From an uncultured Flavobacteriales bacterium (GTDB lineage Bacteria; Bacteroidota; Bacteroidia; Palsa-965), in the NCBI GenBank assembly GCA_937974275.1, contig CALJIF010000145.1:1-64000 (forward strand): a stretch of DNA of 64,000 nucleotides, written 5' to 3'. Below the pieces are notes generated by a model. It was not told where the DNA came from, did not search any database, and saw only the letters and a program-made list of their open reading frames with translations. Made by a program: the position numbers and the translations under genes. Of the stretch, positions 46,438-53,957 are shown piece after piece. Within the stretch, counting starts at the first letter, position 1, and the number at the start of each line of letters is the position of its first letter.

Positions 46438-46895
46438 TTTCCAAACAATTCTTCAAGTTTGGTATAACGATAGCCAAAAATATTTTGAAGTTTTTTCTTT
46501 ACGAAAACCGCATGCGCAATATCTCCCAGAAAGCCCAGCGGTAGTTTGTAATACACCACATCGCGCATTTTTACACCACCTTCCACCACTTCAAAAAAGT
46601 GACGATGATGCCACATTGTATAAGGGCCGAATCGCTGTTCATCCACGAAATACTGCCGGTCTACAACATGTGTGATTTCTGTTAACCAAAACATTTTTAT
46701 TCCCGCGAAAGGGCTCACTTTATACGTGATAATTTGTCCCGCATGTAACGGTTCATCTTCATTACCCGAGGTGATTTTAAATGTCATGTCGGGTGGCGTT
46801 ATCGTGTCCAGATTTTTAGGAGAAGAAAAAAAGTGCCACGCTTCGTCGAGAGTGATTGGAATGAATTGCGTTTGCTCAATTTTATATACGGCCAT
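46425..46895 (-). CDS. SRPBCC family protein (START-like ligand-binding fold)
   Basis: 156 residues. Typical features are the N-terminal QTQFIPITLDEAWHFFSSPKNL, the hydrophobic-pocket strands and the C-terminal helix KKLQNIFGYRYTKLEELF. Relatives are sometimes labelled cell-division inhibitor-like. The ligand is unknown. It sits between cryptochrome-DASH (gap of 3 bases) and DUF2805 in the light-linked operon. Confidence 0.88.
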   Translation of the reverse strand: MAVYKIEQTQFIPITLDEAWHFFSSPKNLDTITPPDMTFKITSGNEDEPLHAGQIITYKVSPFAGIKMFWLTEITHVVDRQYFVDEQRFGPYTMWHHRHFFEVVEGGVKMRDVVYYKLPLGFLGDIAHAVFVKKKLQNIFGYRYTKLEELFGKWNR

Positions 46896-46898
46896 GGT

Positions 46899-48293
46899 TT
46901 AATGTTTTATTGCGTGCATACTTAATTGTACAATTGGCGCGGGATAATGTTCACCCAACCGAATGCCGAAGGAATTTACGAAGGATTCGGAGTATTCATG
47001 AAAGTGATGAAGATTTTTAGTCGGCACATCTTTCAATTCAGGACAATAGGTCTTCATGAATTCGCCGTGTGGATCATAACGTTCCGATTGAGCCGGAATA
47101 TTGAAGTAGCGTTCAGGTCGTGGATCATTTCCAACGCCTGCAATGTAGGCCCAATTGCCCCAATTACTATGCACGTCGTAATCGATTAATTGCTGTTCAA
47201 AGTAGCGCGCTCCAATTCTCCAGTCTTGTTGTAGATCGTGGACAAAAAAACTAGCAGCCAGTTGTCTTCCACGATTGGATGTATATCCGGTTTGTTGCAA
47301 TTCACGCATGATGGCATCTATAATTGGAAATCCGGTGTTGCCGTTTATCCAAGCTGCGATGCGTTTCTCATCACGAATTATTGGTTGTTTGGAACGATTA
47401 CGTATACCACCGTAGTGAAAAAGTTGTGCTCCGAATTTTTTAACTACTAAGCGAAAATAATCCCGCCACAACAATTCAAATTTTACCCAATACGTTGATT
47501 TATTCGCACCAAGTTGTTTTTCGTACTGCTCCACTTCCTGCAGAATCATTGCCGGTGTAATACTGCCTACAGCTAACCATGGTGACAGTTTTGTGGAGTC
47601 ATCAAAGTGTAACAAACCGTTACGCGTCTCGAAATATTTTGGCAGTAAGTGTTGCTCAAAGGAATAATACTTTAATCGTTGCAATGCACTTTCCGTTCCT
47701 GCTTTAAATAGTGTGGATGCTCTATTTATGCTTAGAAAAGTCGACTGAAGTTCTTCTGCAGGAATAGTCGGCAATGGCTTCATCGTGAAGTCCGGTAAGG
47801 GTTCTGCAAATTGAGAGGTCAATTCAACTCGCGATCGAAATTTTGTAAAAACATCAGGAAGATGAGTAATGGAGAAGGGGAGTTCTGTTTTTGGAATTAA
47901 CGCATTGCCATGATAGAAGTGCGTTTCAATCTTGTTGCGCAGAGCCAACGCATTGACTTCCGCTTCAATTTGTTTCTCGTATGGCGCATATTCTTCATGC
48001 GCATAAATTCCGCTGACCTGATACCGCTTACAAAATTTAATTAGTTCTTCGGCGCTATTACCGCTTGCGATAAGTAAATCGGAACCACGCTGCTGCAATT
48101 CGGATTTTAACCACAACAATGTTTCATTGAGGAATCCGGCACGAAAAGTATGGTCGGATAGTTGAGGATGAATTTTAAGGTCGTAAATAAAACAGGGAAT
48201 GATCCGATCATGTTTTTGAGTTGCCTTCAGTAAAGGCTCGTGATCGGTAATTCGTAAATCGTTTCTAAACCAAACTATTCCGCACGTTTCCAT
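46899..48293 (-). CDS. Cryptochrome-DASH / deoxyribodipyrimidine photolyase
   Basis: 464 residues. The N-terminal antenna domain (WFRNDLRITDHEPLL) is followed by the FAD-binding domain with TSNRGRQLAASFFVHDL, SNWGNWAYIAGVGNDP and RYFNIPAQSERYDP, all characteristic of the DASH subclass. DASH enzymes use FAD and a folate antenna to repair cyclobutane dimers, mainly in single-stranded DNA, or to signal. folE, two genes upstream in the same operon, starts pterin synthesis. Confidence 0.94.
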   Translation of the reverse strand: METCGIVWFRNDLRITDHEPLLKATQKHDRIIPCFIYDLKIHPQLSDHTFRAGFLNETLLWLKSELQQRGSDLLIASGNSAEELIKFCKRYQVSGIYAHEEYAPYEKQIEAEVNALALRNKIETHFYHGNALIPKTELPFSITHLPDVFTKFRSRVELTSQFAEPLPDFTMKPLPTIPAEELQSTFLSINRASTLFKAGTESALQRLKYYSFEQHLLPKYFETRNGLLHFDDSTKLSPWLAVGSITPAMILQEVEQYEKQLGANKSTYWVKFELLWRDYFRLVVKKFGAQLFHYGGIRNRSKQPIIRDEKRIAAWINGNTGFPIIDAIMRELQQTGYTSNRGRQLAASFFVHDLQQDWRIGARYFEQQLIDYDVHSNWGNWAYIAGVGNDPRPERYFNIPAQSERYDPHGEFMKTYCPELKDVPTKNLHHFHEYSESFVNSFGIRLGEHYPAPIVQLSMHAIKH

Positions 48294-48432
48294 TTCTCTT
48301 TGCGTTTGATTTACATCGTTCGCTACAATATTTTACGGACTCCCAATCGCGTTCCCATTTTTTTCTCCAGTTGAACGATCTGTTGCAACCGGTACATATT
48401 TTCGACGGCAGTTTTAATTTGTGATGTGTCAC
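48265..48432 (-). CDS. DUF2256 zinc-ribbon protein
   Basis: 55 residues from a GTG at 48432, whose first base is the last base of the SDR stop codon (TAGTG). An ATG-started version from 48489 would overlap the SDR gene by 58 bases and exceed the family's usual size. Four cysteines, Cys13-xx-Cys16 and Cys36-xxx-Cys40, form the zinc site, with RKKWERDW between them. The function is unknown; the family is commonly fused or adjacent to cryptochromes. It overlaps the cryptochrome start by 29 bases. Confidence 0.88.
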   Translation of the reverse strand: MTHHKLKLPSKICTGCNRSFNWRKKWERDWESVKYCSERCKSNAKRNGNVRNSLV

Positions 48433-49118
48433 TACATTTTCAGGGCTGATAATCCTCCGTCCACTTTCAATATTTGTCCGGTCATCCAAGGTGCATGAAA
48501 CATAAGAAAAATAGCGGCATCCGCCTGATCTTGGGCAGTTCCGATACGTTGCAGTGGATGGCGCTTTCCGGCACTTTCTTTTTTCTCGGGAGTTGCGGTC
48601 AATTTTTCGGCAAGCGGCGTTTCCGTGAGTGAAGGCGCTATAGCATTTACGCGAATATGCGGTGCAAATTCCGCTGCCAGCGAACGTGTTAGTCCTTCTA
48701 GTGCGCCTTTCATCGCTGCAATACTTGTATGAAACGGCATGCCGGTTTGGGCAGCTACAGAACTAAATAGCGTTACAGACGCATTTGTGCCTTGTTTTAA
48801 CGCGGGCAGAAATAATCGTATGGTTTGCACAGCACCGAGTACGTTGATATTAAATTCCTGAATCCATTCCTCGTTAGTAATACGATGAAACGGTTTCAGG
48901 TTAATTGATCCCGGCGTGTAAATTAAATGATCAACTTTTTCCGGAACGTTAATTGGCGTTGAACCGGGATCAAGTGCATTATAATGCTGATGTACAAGTG
49001 AAGGCAAAATAGCTGTACTTCTCGAGAAGCTATGTACTTCATGACCTTCGGCAATCGCTTTTTCGGCCATTGCGCGGCCTATACCCGAAGTCGCTCCTAT
49101 GATGGCTAGAACACTCAT
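48432..49118 (-). CDS. SDR family oxidoreductase
   Basis: 228 residues from the ATG at 49118, which overlaps the folE stop as ATGA; a TTG start nine bases earlier is unlikely. The NAD(P) motif is GATSGIG near the N-terminus. The usual YxxxK reads TSIAAMKG, so the tyrosine is replaced at this site, while a serine (FSSVAAQTG) is in place. The C-terminal part is complete (APWMTGQILKVDGG). Its place between folE and DUF2256 suggests a pterin or antenna-cofactor reduction, but this is inference. Confidence 0.88.
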   Translation of the reverse strand: MSVLAIIGATSGIGRAMAEKAIAEGHEVHSFSRSTAILPSLVHQHYNALDPGSTPINVPEKVDHLIYTPGSINLKPFHRITNEEWIQEFNINVLGAVQTIRLFLPALKQGTNASVTLFSSVAAQTGMPFHTSIAAMKGALEGLTRSLAAEFAPHIRVNAIAPSLTETPLAEKLTATPEKKESAGKRHPLQRIGTAQDQADAAIFLMFHAPWMTGQILKVDGGLSALKM

Positions 49119-49786
49119 TGACCGCAAGAGAATGAATTCAAAAATTCACTTCGTGTTTTTTCGCTGTTGAATTTTCCGTGGTAACTGGAAGTTACAGTTG
49201 AACTGGCTGTATCTTCTACACCACGCGCTGATACGCACAAGTGTTTCGCGTCAATGTAAACAGCAACATCATCCGTTTCCAGCAAAGTGCGCAGCTCGCT
49301 GGCAATTTGTACCGTCAAACGCTCTTGCACCTGAGGACGTTTGGCGAAATAACGTACGATACGGTTTAATTTAGAAAGGCCGACCACTTTATCTTTCGGG
49401 ATGTATGCAACATGTACAACTCCAATGATTGGAACAAAATGATGTTCGCAGAACGAGTACAGCGTGATGTTTTTCTCCACCAACATACTGTTGTAGTTGT
49501 ACTTGTTGTCGAAAAGTTTAACGTTGGGTTTATTTTTTGGATCTAAGCCGCTGAACACTTCTTTCACGAACATCTTTGCCACACGTGCAGGAGTTCCCTT
49601 TAGACTGTCGTCCTGAAGATCCAAGCCCAATACATGCATAATGTCGCGGAAGTGTTTTTCAATCAATTCCATTTTCAATTCATCGTCCAGCTGAAAAGCG
49701 TCCGGGCGCAGTGGTGTTTCCATGGAGCCGGAAAAATGTTCGTCACCGATTTCGTGAACATTAAGGGAAATAGGGGAGTTGCGCAT
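49115..49786 (-). CDS. folE: GTP cyclohydrolase I
   Basis: 223 residues. The zinc ligands lie in SFCEHHFVP (Cys113, His116) and in the C-terminal HLCVSARGVED. The enzyme opens GTP to dihydroneopterin triphosphate, the first step of folate and pterin synthesis. Placed at the head of a photolyase operon, it may boost supply of the folate antenna. The 13-bp sequence shared with the MerR regulator gene lies 38 bases upstream of its ATG. Confidence 0.95.
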   Translation of the reverse strand: MRNSPISLNVHEIGDEHFSGSMETPLRPDAFQLDDELKMELIEKHFRDIMHVLGLDLQDDSLKGTPARVAKMFVKEVFSGLDPKNKPNVKLFDNKYNYNSMLVEKNITLYSFCEHHFVPIIGVVHVAYIPKDKVVGLSKLNRIVRYFAKRPQVQERLTVQIASELRTLLETDDVAVYIDAKHLCVSARGVEDTASSTVTSSYHGKFNSEKTRSEFLNSFSCGQ

Positions 49787-49823
49787 ATATTGTTTAATTA
49801 AAAAGATAAAACATGAAAAAAGA

Positions 49824-49836
49824 TGTAAATACAGAT
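49824..49836. promoter_or_regulatory. 13-bp candidate operator upstream of folE
   Basis: TGTAAATACAGAT occurs here and at 51439-51451 upstream of the MerR gene, both in the same orientation relative to transcription. The inner part TGTA-AA-TACA is symmetric, as expected for a dimer-binding site. Confidence 0.55.
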
Positions 49837-49850
49837 AAATAGATAAAAAA

Positions 49851-50357
49851 TTAATTCTGAAAATCGGATAACTGATCCATCAGCTTTTTACGAGCCAGGA
49901 AAATTCTGCTTTTTACTGTTCCGATCGGCAGATTCATTTCGTCTGCAATTTCCTTGTATTTAAATCCATTGTAGAAACGTGTGAATGGAATTTTGTAATC
50001 GTCTTCCAGCAGTTCTATACAACGACGGATTTCTTTTTCGTTTAAACGTGACTCCGAAGCATTCTTGTGAACAGTGCCTACAAAGTGCGTCATAGCTTGA
50101 TCTTTCGACTTCTGCATGATCTCGCGTGTTTTTACTGCACGGCGATACGAATTAATAAACGTATTTTTCATGATCATGTACAACCATGCTTTTAAGTTCG
50201 TCGAGTCCGCAAATTTTTCGCGATAAGTTAAAGCTTTCAACATGGTTTCCTGAAGAAGATCTTGCGCATCTTCCGGATCGGAGGTCAAGCTTAATGCAAA
50301 GTTTTTTAAAGCGCTGCGTTGCTTGATAAGTTGTTCGTTGAATTCTATTGCGGTCAT
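49851..50357 (-). CDS. ECF-type RNA polymerase sigma factor of the photolyase cluster
   Basis: 168 residues. Region 2 is in LTSDPEDAQDLLQETMLKAL and NLKAWLYMIMKNTFINSYRR, and region 4 in YKEIADEMNLPIGTVKSRIFLARKKL. No anti-sigma gene is adjacent. It stands between the cobalamin-type MerR regulator and folE, the same pairing as LitR with the sigma factor LitS in Streptomyces light response (established for that system; transferred here by analogy). It has its own well-formed promoter. Confidence 0.94.
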   Translation of the reverse strand: MTAIEFNEQLIKQRSALKNFALSLTSDPEDAQDLLQETMLKALTYREKFADSTNLKAWLYMIMKNTFINSYRRAVKTREIMQKSKDQAMTHFVGTVHKNASESRLNEKEIRRCIELLEDDYKIPFTRFYNGFKYKEIADEMNLPIGTVKSRIFLARKKLMDQLSDFQN

Positions 50358-50380
50358 GTGTATATGTGTTTGTTGTTTAA

Positions 50381-50410
50381 CAAAAGTATAAAAACATTAA
50401 ACAGAGCAAA
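50381..50410 (-). promoter_or_regulatory. Promoter of the ECF sigma gene
   Basis: On the minus strand TTTG (50410-50407) and TACTTTTG (50388-50381) are separated by 18 bases, a good Bacteroidota -33/-7 pair. The gene would be read by the housekeeping sigma factor. Confidence 0.65.
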
Positions 50411-50459
50411 CATTATCGTTTAATAAAAAGTGTTAAAACTTAAACAGAATGGTTATCGT
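50397..50459. repeat. Two composite repeats upstream of the ECF sigma gene
   Basis: TTAAACAGA followed by TTATCGT occurs twice: 50397-50405 with 50413-50419, and 50440-50448 with 50453-50459. Spacers are 7 and 4 bases. The first copy overlaps the promoter, so these are candidate regulator sites. Confidence 0.5.
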
Positions 50460-50495
50460 ATTGAAAATCAATACTATAAATTTTACGTAAGAGCA

Positions 50496-50525
50496 ACAAA
50501 AAGACGGTGGGAACCGTCTTTTTGT
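50496..50525 (-). terminator. Terminator of the MerR regulator gene
   Basis: A perfect 12-bp stem ACAAAAAGACGG / CCGTCTTTTTGT with loop TGGGAA ends in T-rich sequence on the minus strand. It separates the MerR transcript from the sigma gene. Confidence 0.85.
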
Positions 50526-50539
50526 TTAATAAACCTCAT

Positions 50540-51415
50540 TTAAAGGTGAACATGAATGTCGGAGGGTTCTTTAAATACCTGAATATTTCGCGGTAAACTC
50601 AATTTGCGCTTCATCATCTGAAAACCGCTCACGAGAAACATACTTTCCGGGAATTTTTTGCTTAAACGATTAAGGTATTCCTGCAGATTCACATCTTTTA
50701 TTTCATGCGTCAAAACAGTTAAAAAGAAATGTGGCGGACGCTGATCGAATGATGTTTCCAAATCTTCAACAGGAACACTTTGACCTAAATAAATAACGTG
50801 ATGGCCGCGACTTCTGATTTTGTAGCAGTAATACAACAGCGACAACTCGTGCAATTCATTATTAGGCAAATACAAAACAAAAGTTTTAGGTTGTTCTATT
50901 TGAGTTGGAACCAGACCATCAATAGCAACGATAATTTTTTGGCGCACCAAGTTCGAAATGAAATGCTCCTGTACCGGATTGATGCTTCCTGTTTGCCACA
51001 TTACGCCAATCTTGCGGAAGAACGGATAAATGATTTCTTCTACGGTTTTTTCAAACCCGAAACGCATAAAGCATAACGAAATGATTTTGTCGAAACGCGC
51101 CTCATTCAAATCCACCATAGCCATTACCAATGCCGTTACTTGTTCCGTCTCATCGCTGGTGGATTCCGTATATTCAACAACCAGTTTATTAATTGCATCT
51201 TCATTCATGGATGCAATCTTGGAAATTTTAATGCCGTGATTGTTCAGAACGCTTACGTTAAGCAGTTTTCTTAAATCTCCGGCTGTGTACCAACGAATAT
51301 TAGTGGAAGTGCGTGCGGGACTGAACAAGTCATACCGCTGTTCCCAGATACGCAATGTATGAGCCTTAATTCCTGAAAGGCGTTCTAAATCTTTAATGGA
51401 GTATTTGGCGGGCAT
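50540..51415 (-). CDS. MerR family regulator with cobalamin-binding domain (CarH/LitR-like photoreceptor candidate)
   Basis: 291 residues. The MerR DNA-binding domain is at 1-75 (YSIKDLERLSGIKAHTLRIW). A helical cap carries the CarH signature W-x9-E-H exactly (Trp140, Glu150, His151). The Rossmann-like cobalamin domain has E187-L-H189-E-L-S192, matching the family's ExHxxG except that Ser replaces Gly; His189 would be the lower cobalt ligand. CarH and LitR bind adenosylcobalamin, sit on DNA as tetramers in the dark and release it in light. Here the neighbours are photolyase and cofactor genes, which fits light control. The Ser change leaves some doubt about B12 binding. Confidence 0.88.
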   Translation of the reverse strand: MPAKYSIKDLERLSGIKAHTLRIWEQRYDLFSPARTSTNIRWYTAGDLRKLLNVSVLNNHGIKISKIASMNEDAINKLVVEYTESTSDETEQVTALVMAMVDLNEARFDKIISLCFMRFGFEKTVEEIIYPFFRKIGVMWQTGSINPVQEHFISNLVRQKIIVAIDGLVPTQIEQPKTFVLYLPNNELHELSLLYYCYKIRSRGHHVIYLGQSVPVEDLETSFDQRPPHFFLTVLTHEIKDVNLQEYLNRLSKKFPESMFLVSGFQMMKRKLSLPRNIQVFKEPSDIHVHL

Positions 51416-51424
51416 ACGAGCTAG

Positions 51425-51461
51425 TTGTAAATTTCACTTGTAAATACAGATTAGTTTACAA
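51425..51461. promoter_or_regulatory. Repeated candidate operators upstream of the MerR gene
   Basis: On the minus strand ATTTACAA occurs twice as a direct repeat with a 13-base period, and an inverted TTTGTAAA copy follows upstream (+ strand cores at 51425-51431, 51438-51444, 51455-51461). Multiple direct repeats near the own promoter fit autoregulation by a CarH-type tetramer. Confidence 0.5.
51439..51451. promoter_or_regulatory. 13-bp candidate operator shared with folE
   Basis: TGTAAATACAGAT, identical to 49824-49836. It lies 23 bases upstream of the MerR ATG and overlaps the second ATTTACAA unit. Confidence 0.55.
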
Positions 51462-51504
51462 ATTGTTCATTTTTAAGCCCTGAAAGTTCAACAAAAAAAT
51501 AACG

Positions 51505-52539
51505 TTAAACAATCCTAATGCGATAATCAGCGGATTTTTCAATTCTTCCGACAGCGGTAACTCTGATTTGTTCCTGATTACATGCCTTTTCGAACTCCGC
51601 AACCCTGGCTGATGCAACAGTCACTAAAAGTCCTCCGGAAGTCTGTGGATCGCATAACGTAATCAATTGTACGCCGTCAACGCCAACAATTCCCTGATGG
51701 TAACTTTTCCAATTCTTCGTAGTGCCGTCGGGCATACAGAAAACATCCGTGTACGGCTTCATGTTGGAGATAAAAGGCACCGAATTGTATGCTATCGTAG
51801 CGCTGAATTTTCCGGGATCAATCATTTCGCCTAAATGACCGAGTAAGCCGAATCCGGTGATATCGGTCATTGCTGTTACATAGGGCAGGATACCGAAGAA
51901 AGTTCCGGCTGCATTCAGCGTGGTCATCGATTGAACGGCCAATTCAAGATCGCCGGGTTGTAAAATTTTCTTTTTGGCTGCTGCACTGATAATGCCGGTT
52001 CCCAGCGCTTTGGTAACATAAATGTGATCACCTTCACCAACCGTGTGGTTGGCTTTGATGTTTGCCCGATTTACTTTTCCGTTGACACTCAATCCAAAAA
52101 ATGGCTCCACACTGTCAATGCTGTGACCTCCCGCAAGTGCAACTCCTGCTTGTTTGCAAACTTCTTCCGCACCTGCCATCACACGTGCAGCAAGTTCATG
52201 GGGCAATTTGTCCACCGGCCAGCCTAACACTGCCAACGCCATAAAAGGTGTTCCGCCCATGGCATAAACATCGCTTAACGCATTGGTTGCTGCAATTCTG
52301 CCGAAGTCAAAGGCGTCATCTACTATAGGAGTGAAAAAATCTACCGTGGAAATTAGCGCATGCGTGTCATCCAAAGCAAAAACAGCAGCGTCATCACTAA
52401 ATTCATTTCCTATCAGAAGTCCGGAAGCATTTCCGCGACTAACAGATGGTCCGATCATCGCTTTAAGTACTGCCGGTTCAATTTTGCAACCGCAGCCGGA
52501 ACCCTTGCTGTATGCGGTTAGTGCTACTTCATCAATCAT
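51505..52539 (-). CDS. selD: Selenide, water dikinase (selenophosphate synthetase)
   Basis: 344 residues. The N-terminal catalytic motif GSGCGCK has Cys16 in the active position and Lys19; the codon is TGC, not a selenocysteine TGA. Further motifs are DDAAVF, STVDFFTP and TDITGFGLLGHLGEM. It makes selenophosphate from selenide and ATP. It starts one base after the stop of mnmH, so here selenium is used for tRNA; no selA, selB or selC gene is in the window. Confidence 0.96.
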   Translation of the reverse strand: MIDEVALTAYSKGSGCGCKIEPAVLKAMIGPSVSRGNASGLLIGNEFSDDAAVFALDDTHALISTVDFFTPIVDDAFDFGRIAATNALSDVYAMGGTPFMALAVLGWPVDKLPHELAARVMAGAEEVCKQAGVALAGGHSIDSVEPFFGLSVNGKVNRANIKANHTVGEGDHIYVTKALGTGIISAAAKKKILQPGDLELAVQSMTTLNAAGTFFGILPYVTAMTDITGFGLLGHLGEMIDPGKFSATIAYNSVPFISNMKPYTDVFCMPDGTTKNWKSYHQGIVGVDGVQLITLCDPQTSGGLLVTVASARVAEFEKACNQEQIRVTAVGRIEKSADYRIRIV

Positions 52540-52540
52540 A

Positions 52541-53641
52541 TTACTGCTTTAATTGATTCGCTAAATGTATTGCGTTCCGAGCTACTTCCGACAAGGAGTC
52601 GTTTCCTACTTCCAGGTAATGCATACGTTCGTTGATGTGCTCGGCAAGCGTGTGATTGTATGCTTTATCGTAGTAGTACAATGCAATTTCTGCAGCTGCA
52701 TGTAAATTGCCCGCATTCACCGCAGACACTGCATCCTGAGTTGCTTTGCCGCCGAGTCGCTTCTGTATGCGTAAAAATGCCGCAGTCAATTCTTCCGGAT
52801 CGAATTTGCCGTAATCGTTAACCAATCGATCAACGCGCTGTTGCATTGAAGTGGACAGCACAATAAGTGGCGCTTCATGCATCAGTCGGTAAAATGGAGG
52901 CGGGATAAAATTGCGGCCTATGGAACGCGATTCGTCTTCAATCCAGATGCGTGTATTGTCCGGAATCAGCCTTAAAACTTCAAACAGATTGTTTTCGAAT
53001 TGCTCTACACTCGGCTGTTCATCCATGCCCAACGACCCGAAAACAGAGCCTTTGTGTTTGGCAATGGCTTCTAGATCGATAATGGTTTCTCCCTGTGCAC
53101 GCAATTCGTGCAACAATTCGGTTTTGCCTGATCCTGTGCTGCCACCAATAACCACGAATTTTCTGGCACGGATAAATTCTTCCTGCGCGGCACTTCTGTA
53201 TGCTTTGTAGCCTCCACACAATACTACTGACTGCGCACCTACACTATCGAACAGAAATGCCATAGCATTACTCCGCATTCCACCGCGCCAGCAATGCATC
53301 AATACGGCTTCCTGTTCCGTACATGTTGCGGCCAATTTCGCCCAATCCGCCATTTTCGGGCCTGTTAACGCAAAACCTTTTTCTACCGCAATTGCTCTCC
53401 CTTGTTGCTTGTATAAAGTGCCGATAATTTTCCGTTCTTCGTCCGTAAACAAAGGTAAATTGGCAGCATGCCTGATGTGGCCATGTGCGAATTCTCCGGG
53501 CGAACGGACGTCAAAAAGAGGCGTTCCGAGGTCGCGCAACCGAAGAAATTCGCTGATATTCAATGTTTTTGCCAATGTTTTTAAGGAATTTCTTGTTGGA
53601 ATTAAAAGAAAGCATATATTTGCACCCTCAAAATTAATCAT
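52541..53641 (-). CDS. mnmH: tRNA 2-selenouridine synthase
   Basis: 366 residues from the ATG at 53641. An N-terminal rhodanese domain has the active Cys117 in HCWRGGMRS, and a P-loop domain has GGSTGSGKT at 166-174. It replaces sulfur by selenium in 2-thiouridine at tRNA position 34 through a geranylated intermediate. The start is uncertain: the family usually begins about 20 residues before DVRSP, so a TTG at 53563 or 53575 is an alternative, and the ATG version overlaps the divergent rpsT promoter. Confidence 0.92.
   Translation of the reverse strand: MINFEGANICFLLIPTRNSLKTLAKTLNISEFLRLRDLGTPLFDVRSPGEFAHGHIRHAANLPLFTDEERKIIGTLYKQQGRAIAVEKGFALTGPKMADWAKLAATCTEQEAVLMHCWRGGMRSNAMAFLFDSVGAQSVVLCGGYKAYRSAAQEEFIRARKFVVIGGSTGSGKTELLHELRAQGETIIDLEAIAKHKGSVFGSLGMDEQPSVEQFENNLFEVLRLIPDNTRIWIEDESRSIGRNFIPPPFYRLMHEAPLIVLSTSMQQRVDRLVNDYGKFDPEELTAAFLRIQKRLGGKATQDAVSAVNAGNLHAAAEIALYYYDKAYNHTLAEHINERMHYLEVGNDSLSEVARNAIHLANQLKQ
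53593..53622 (+). promoter_or_regulatory. Promoter of rpsT
   Basis: TTG at 53593-53595 and TATATTTG at 53615-53622 are 19 bases apart, a near-ideal Bacteroidota promoter. The ATG of rpsT follows 26 bases after the -7 box. Confidence 0.75.
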
Positions 53642-53648
53642 TACTGCA

Positions 53649-53903
53649 ATGGCAAATCATAAATCAGCGCTGAAGAGAATTCGTTCCAATGATGCCAAGC
53701 GCCTTACAAATCGTTACCAGGCGAAATCAACTCGTACTGCAATGAAGAAATTGCGTACATCTACCGATAAGAAAGAAGCTGCGACATTGTTGCCTAAAGT
53801 TTCTTCTATGTTGGATAAGTTGGCGAAGAAGAACGTAATTCACAAAAACAAAGCAGCAAACCTGAAATCAAAGGCTGCTAAGTTTGTTGCGAAGTTGGCA
53901 TAA
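53649..53903 (+). CDS. rpsT: 30S ribosomal protein S20
   Basis: 84 residues from the ATG at 53649 (MANHKSALKRIRSNDAKRLT), the exact family length. The longer frame from 53409 is an artefact. It is a basic three-helix protein that binds 16S rRNA early in assembly. It is single, with its own promoter and terminator. Confidence 0.98.
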   Translation: MANHKSALKRIRSNDAKRLTNRYQAKSTRTAMKKLRTSTDKKEAATLLPKVSSMLDKLAKKNVIHKNKAANLKSKAAKFVAKLA

Positions 53904-53930
53904 GCGTTTTCAAACGAATAGATATTTGGA

Positions 53931-53957
53931 AAGGACTACATTCGTAGTCCTTTTTTT
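53931..53957 (+). terminator. Terminator of rpsT abutting the radC start codon
   Basis: AAGGACTAC / GTAGTCCTT pairs around ATTC and runs into seven T, the last of which is directly followed by the radC ATG at 53958. Read-through is needed for radC unless it has an internal start of transcription. Confidence 0.85.

Noticed and set aside
51505..52539. SelD as a selenoprotein
   Set aside because: The catalytic position in GSGCGCK is encoded by a normal cysteine codon and no in-frame TGA is present.
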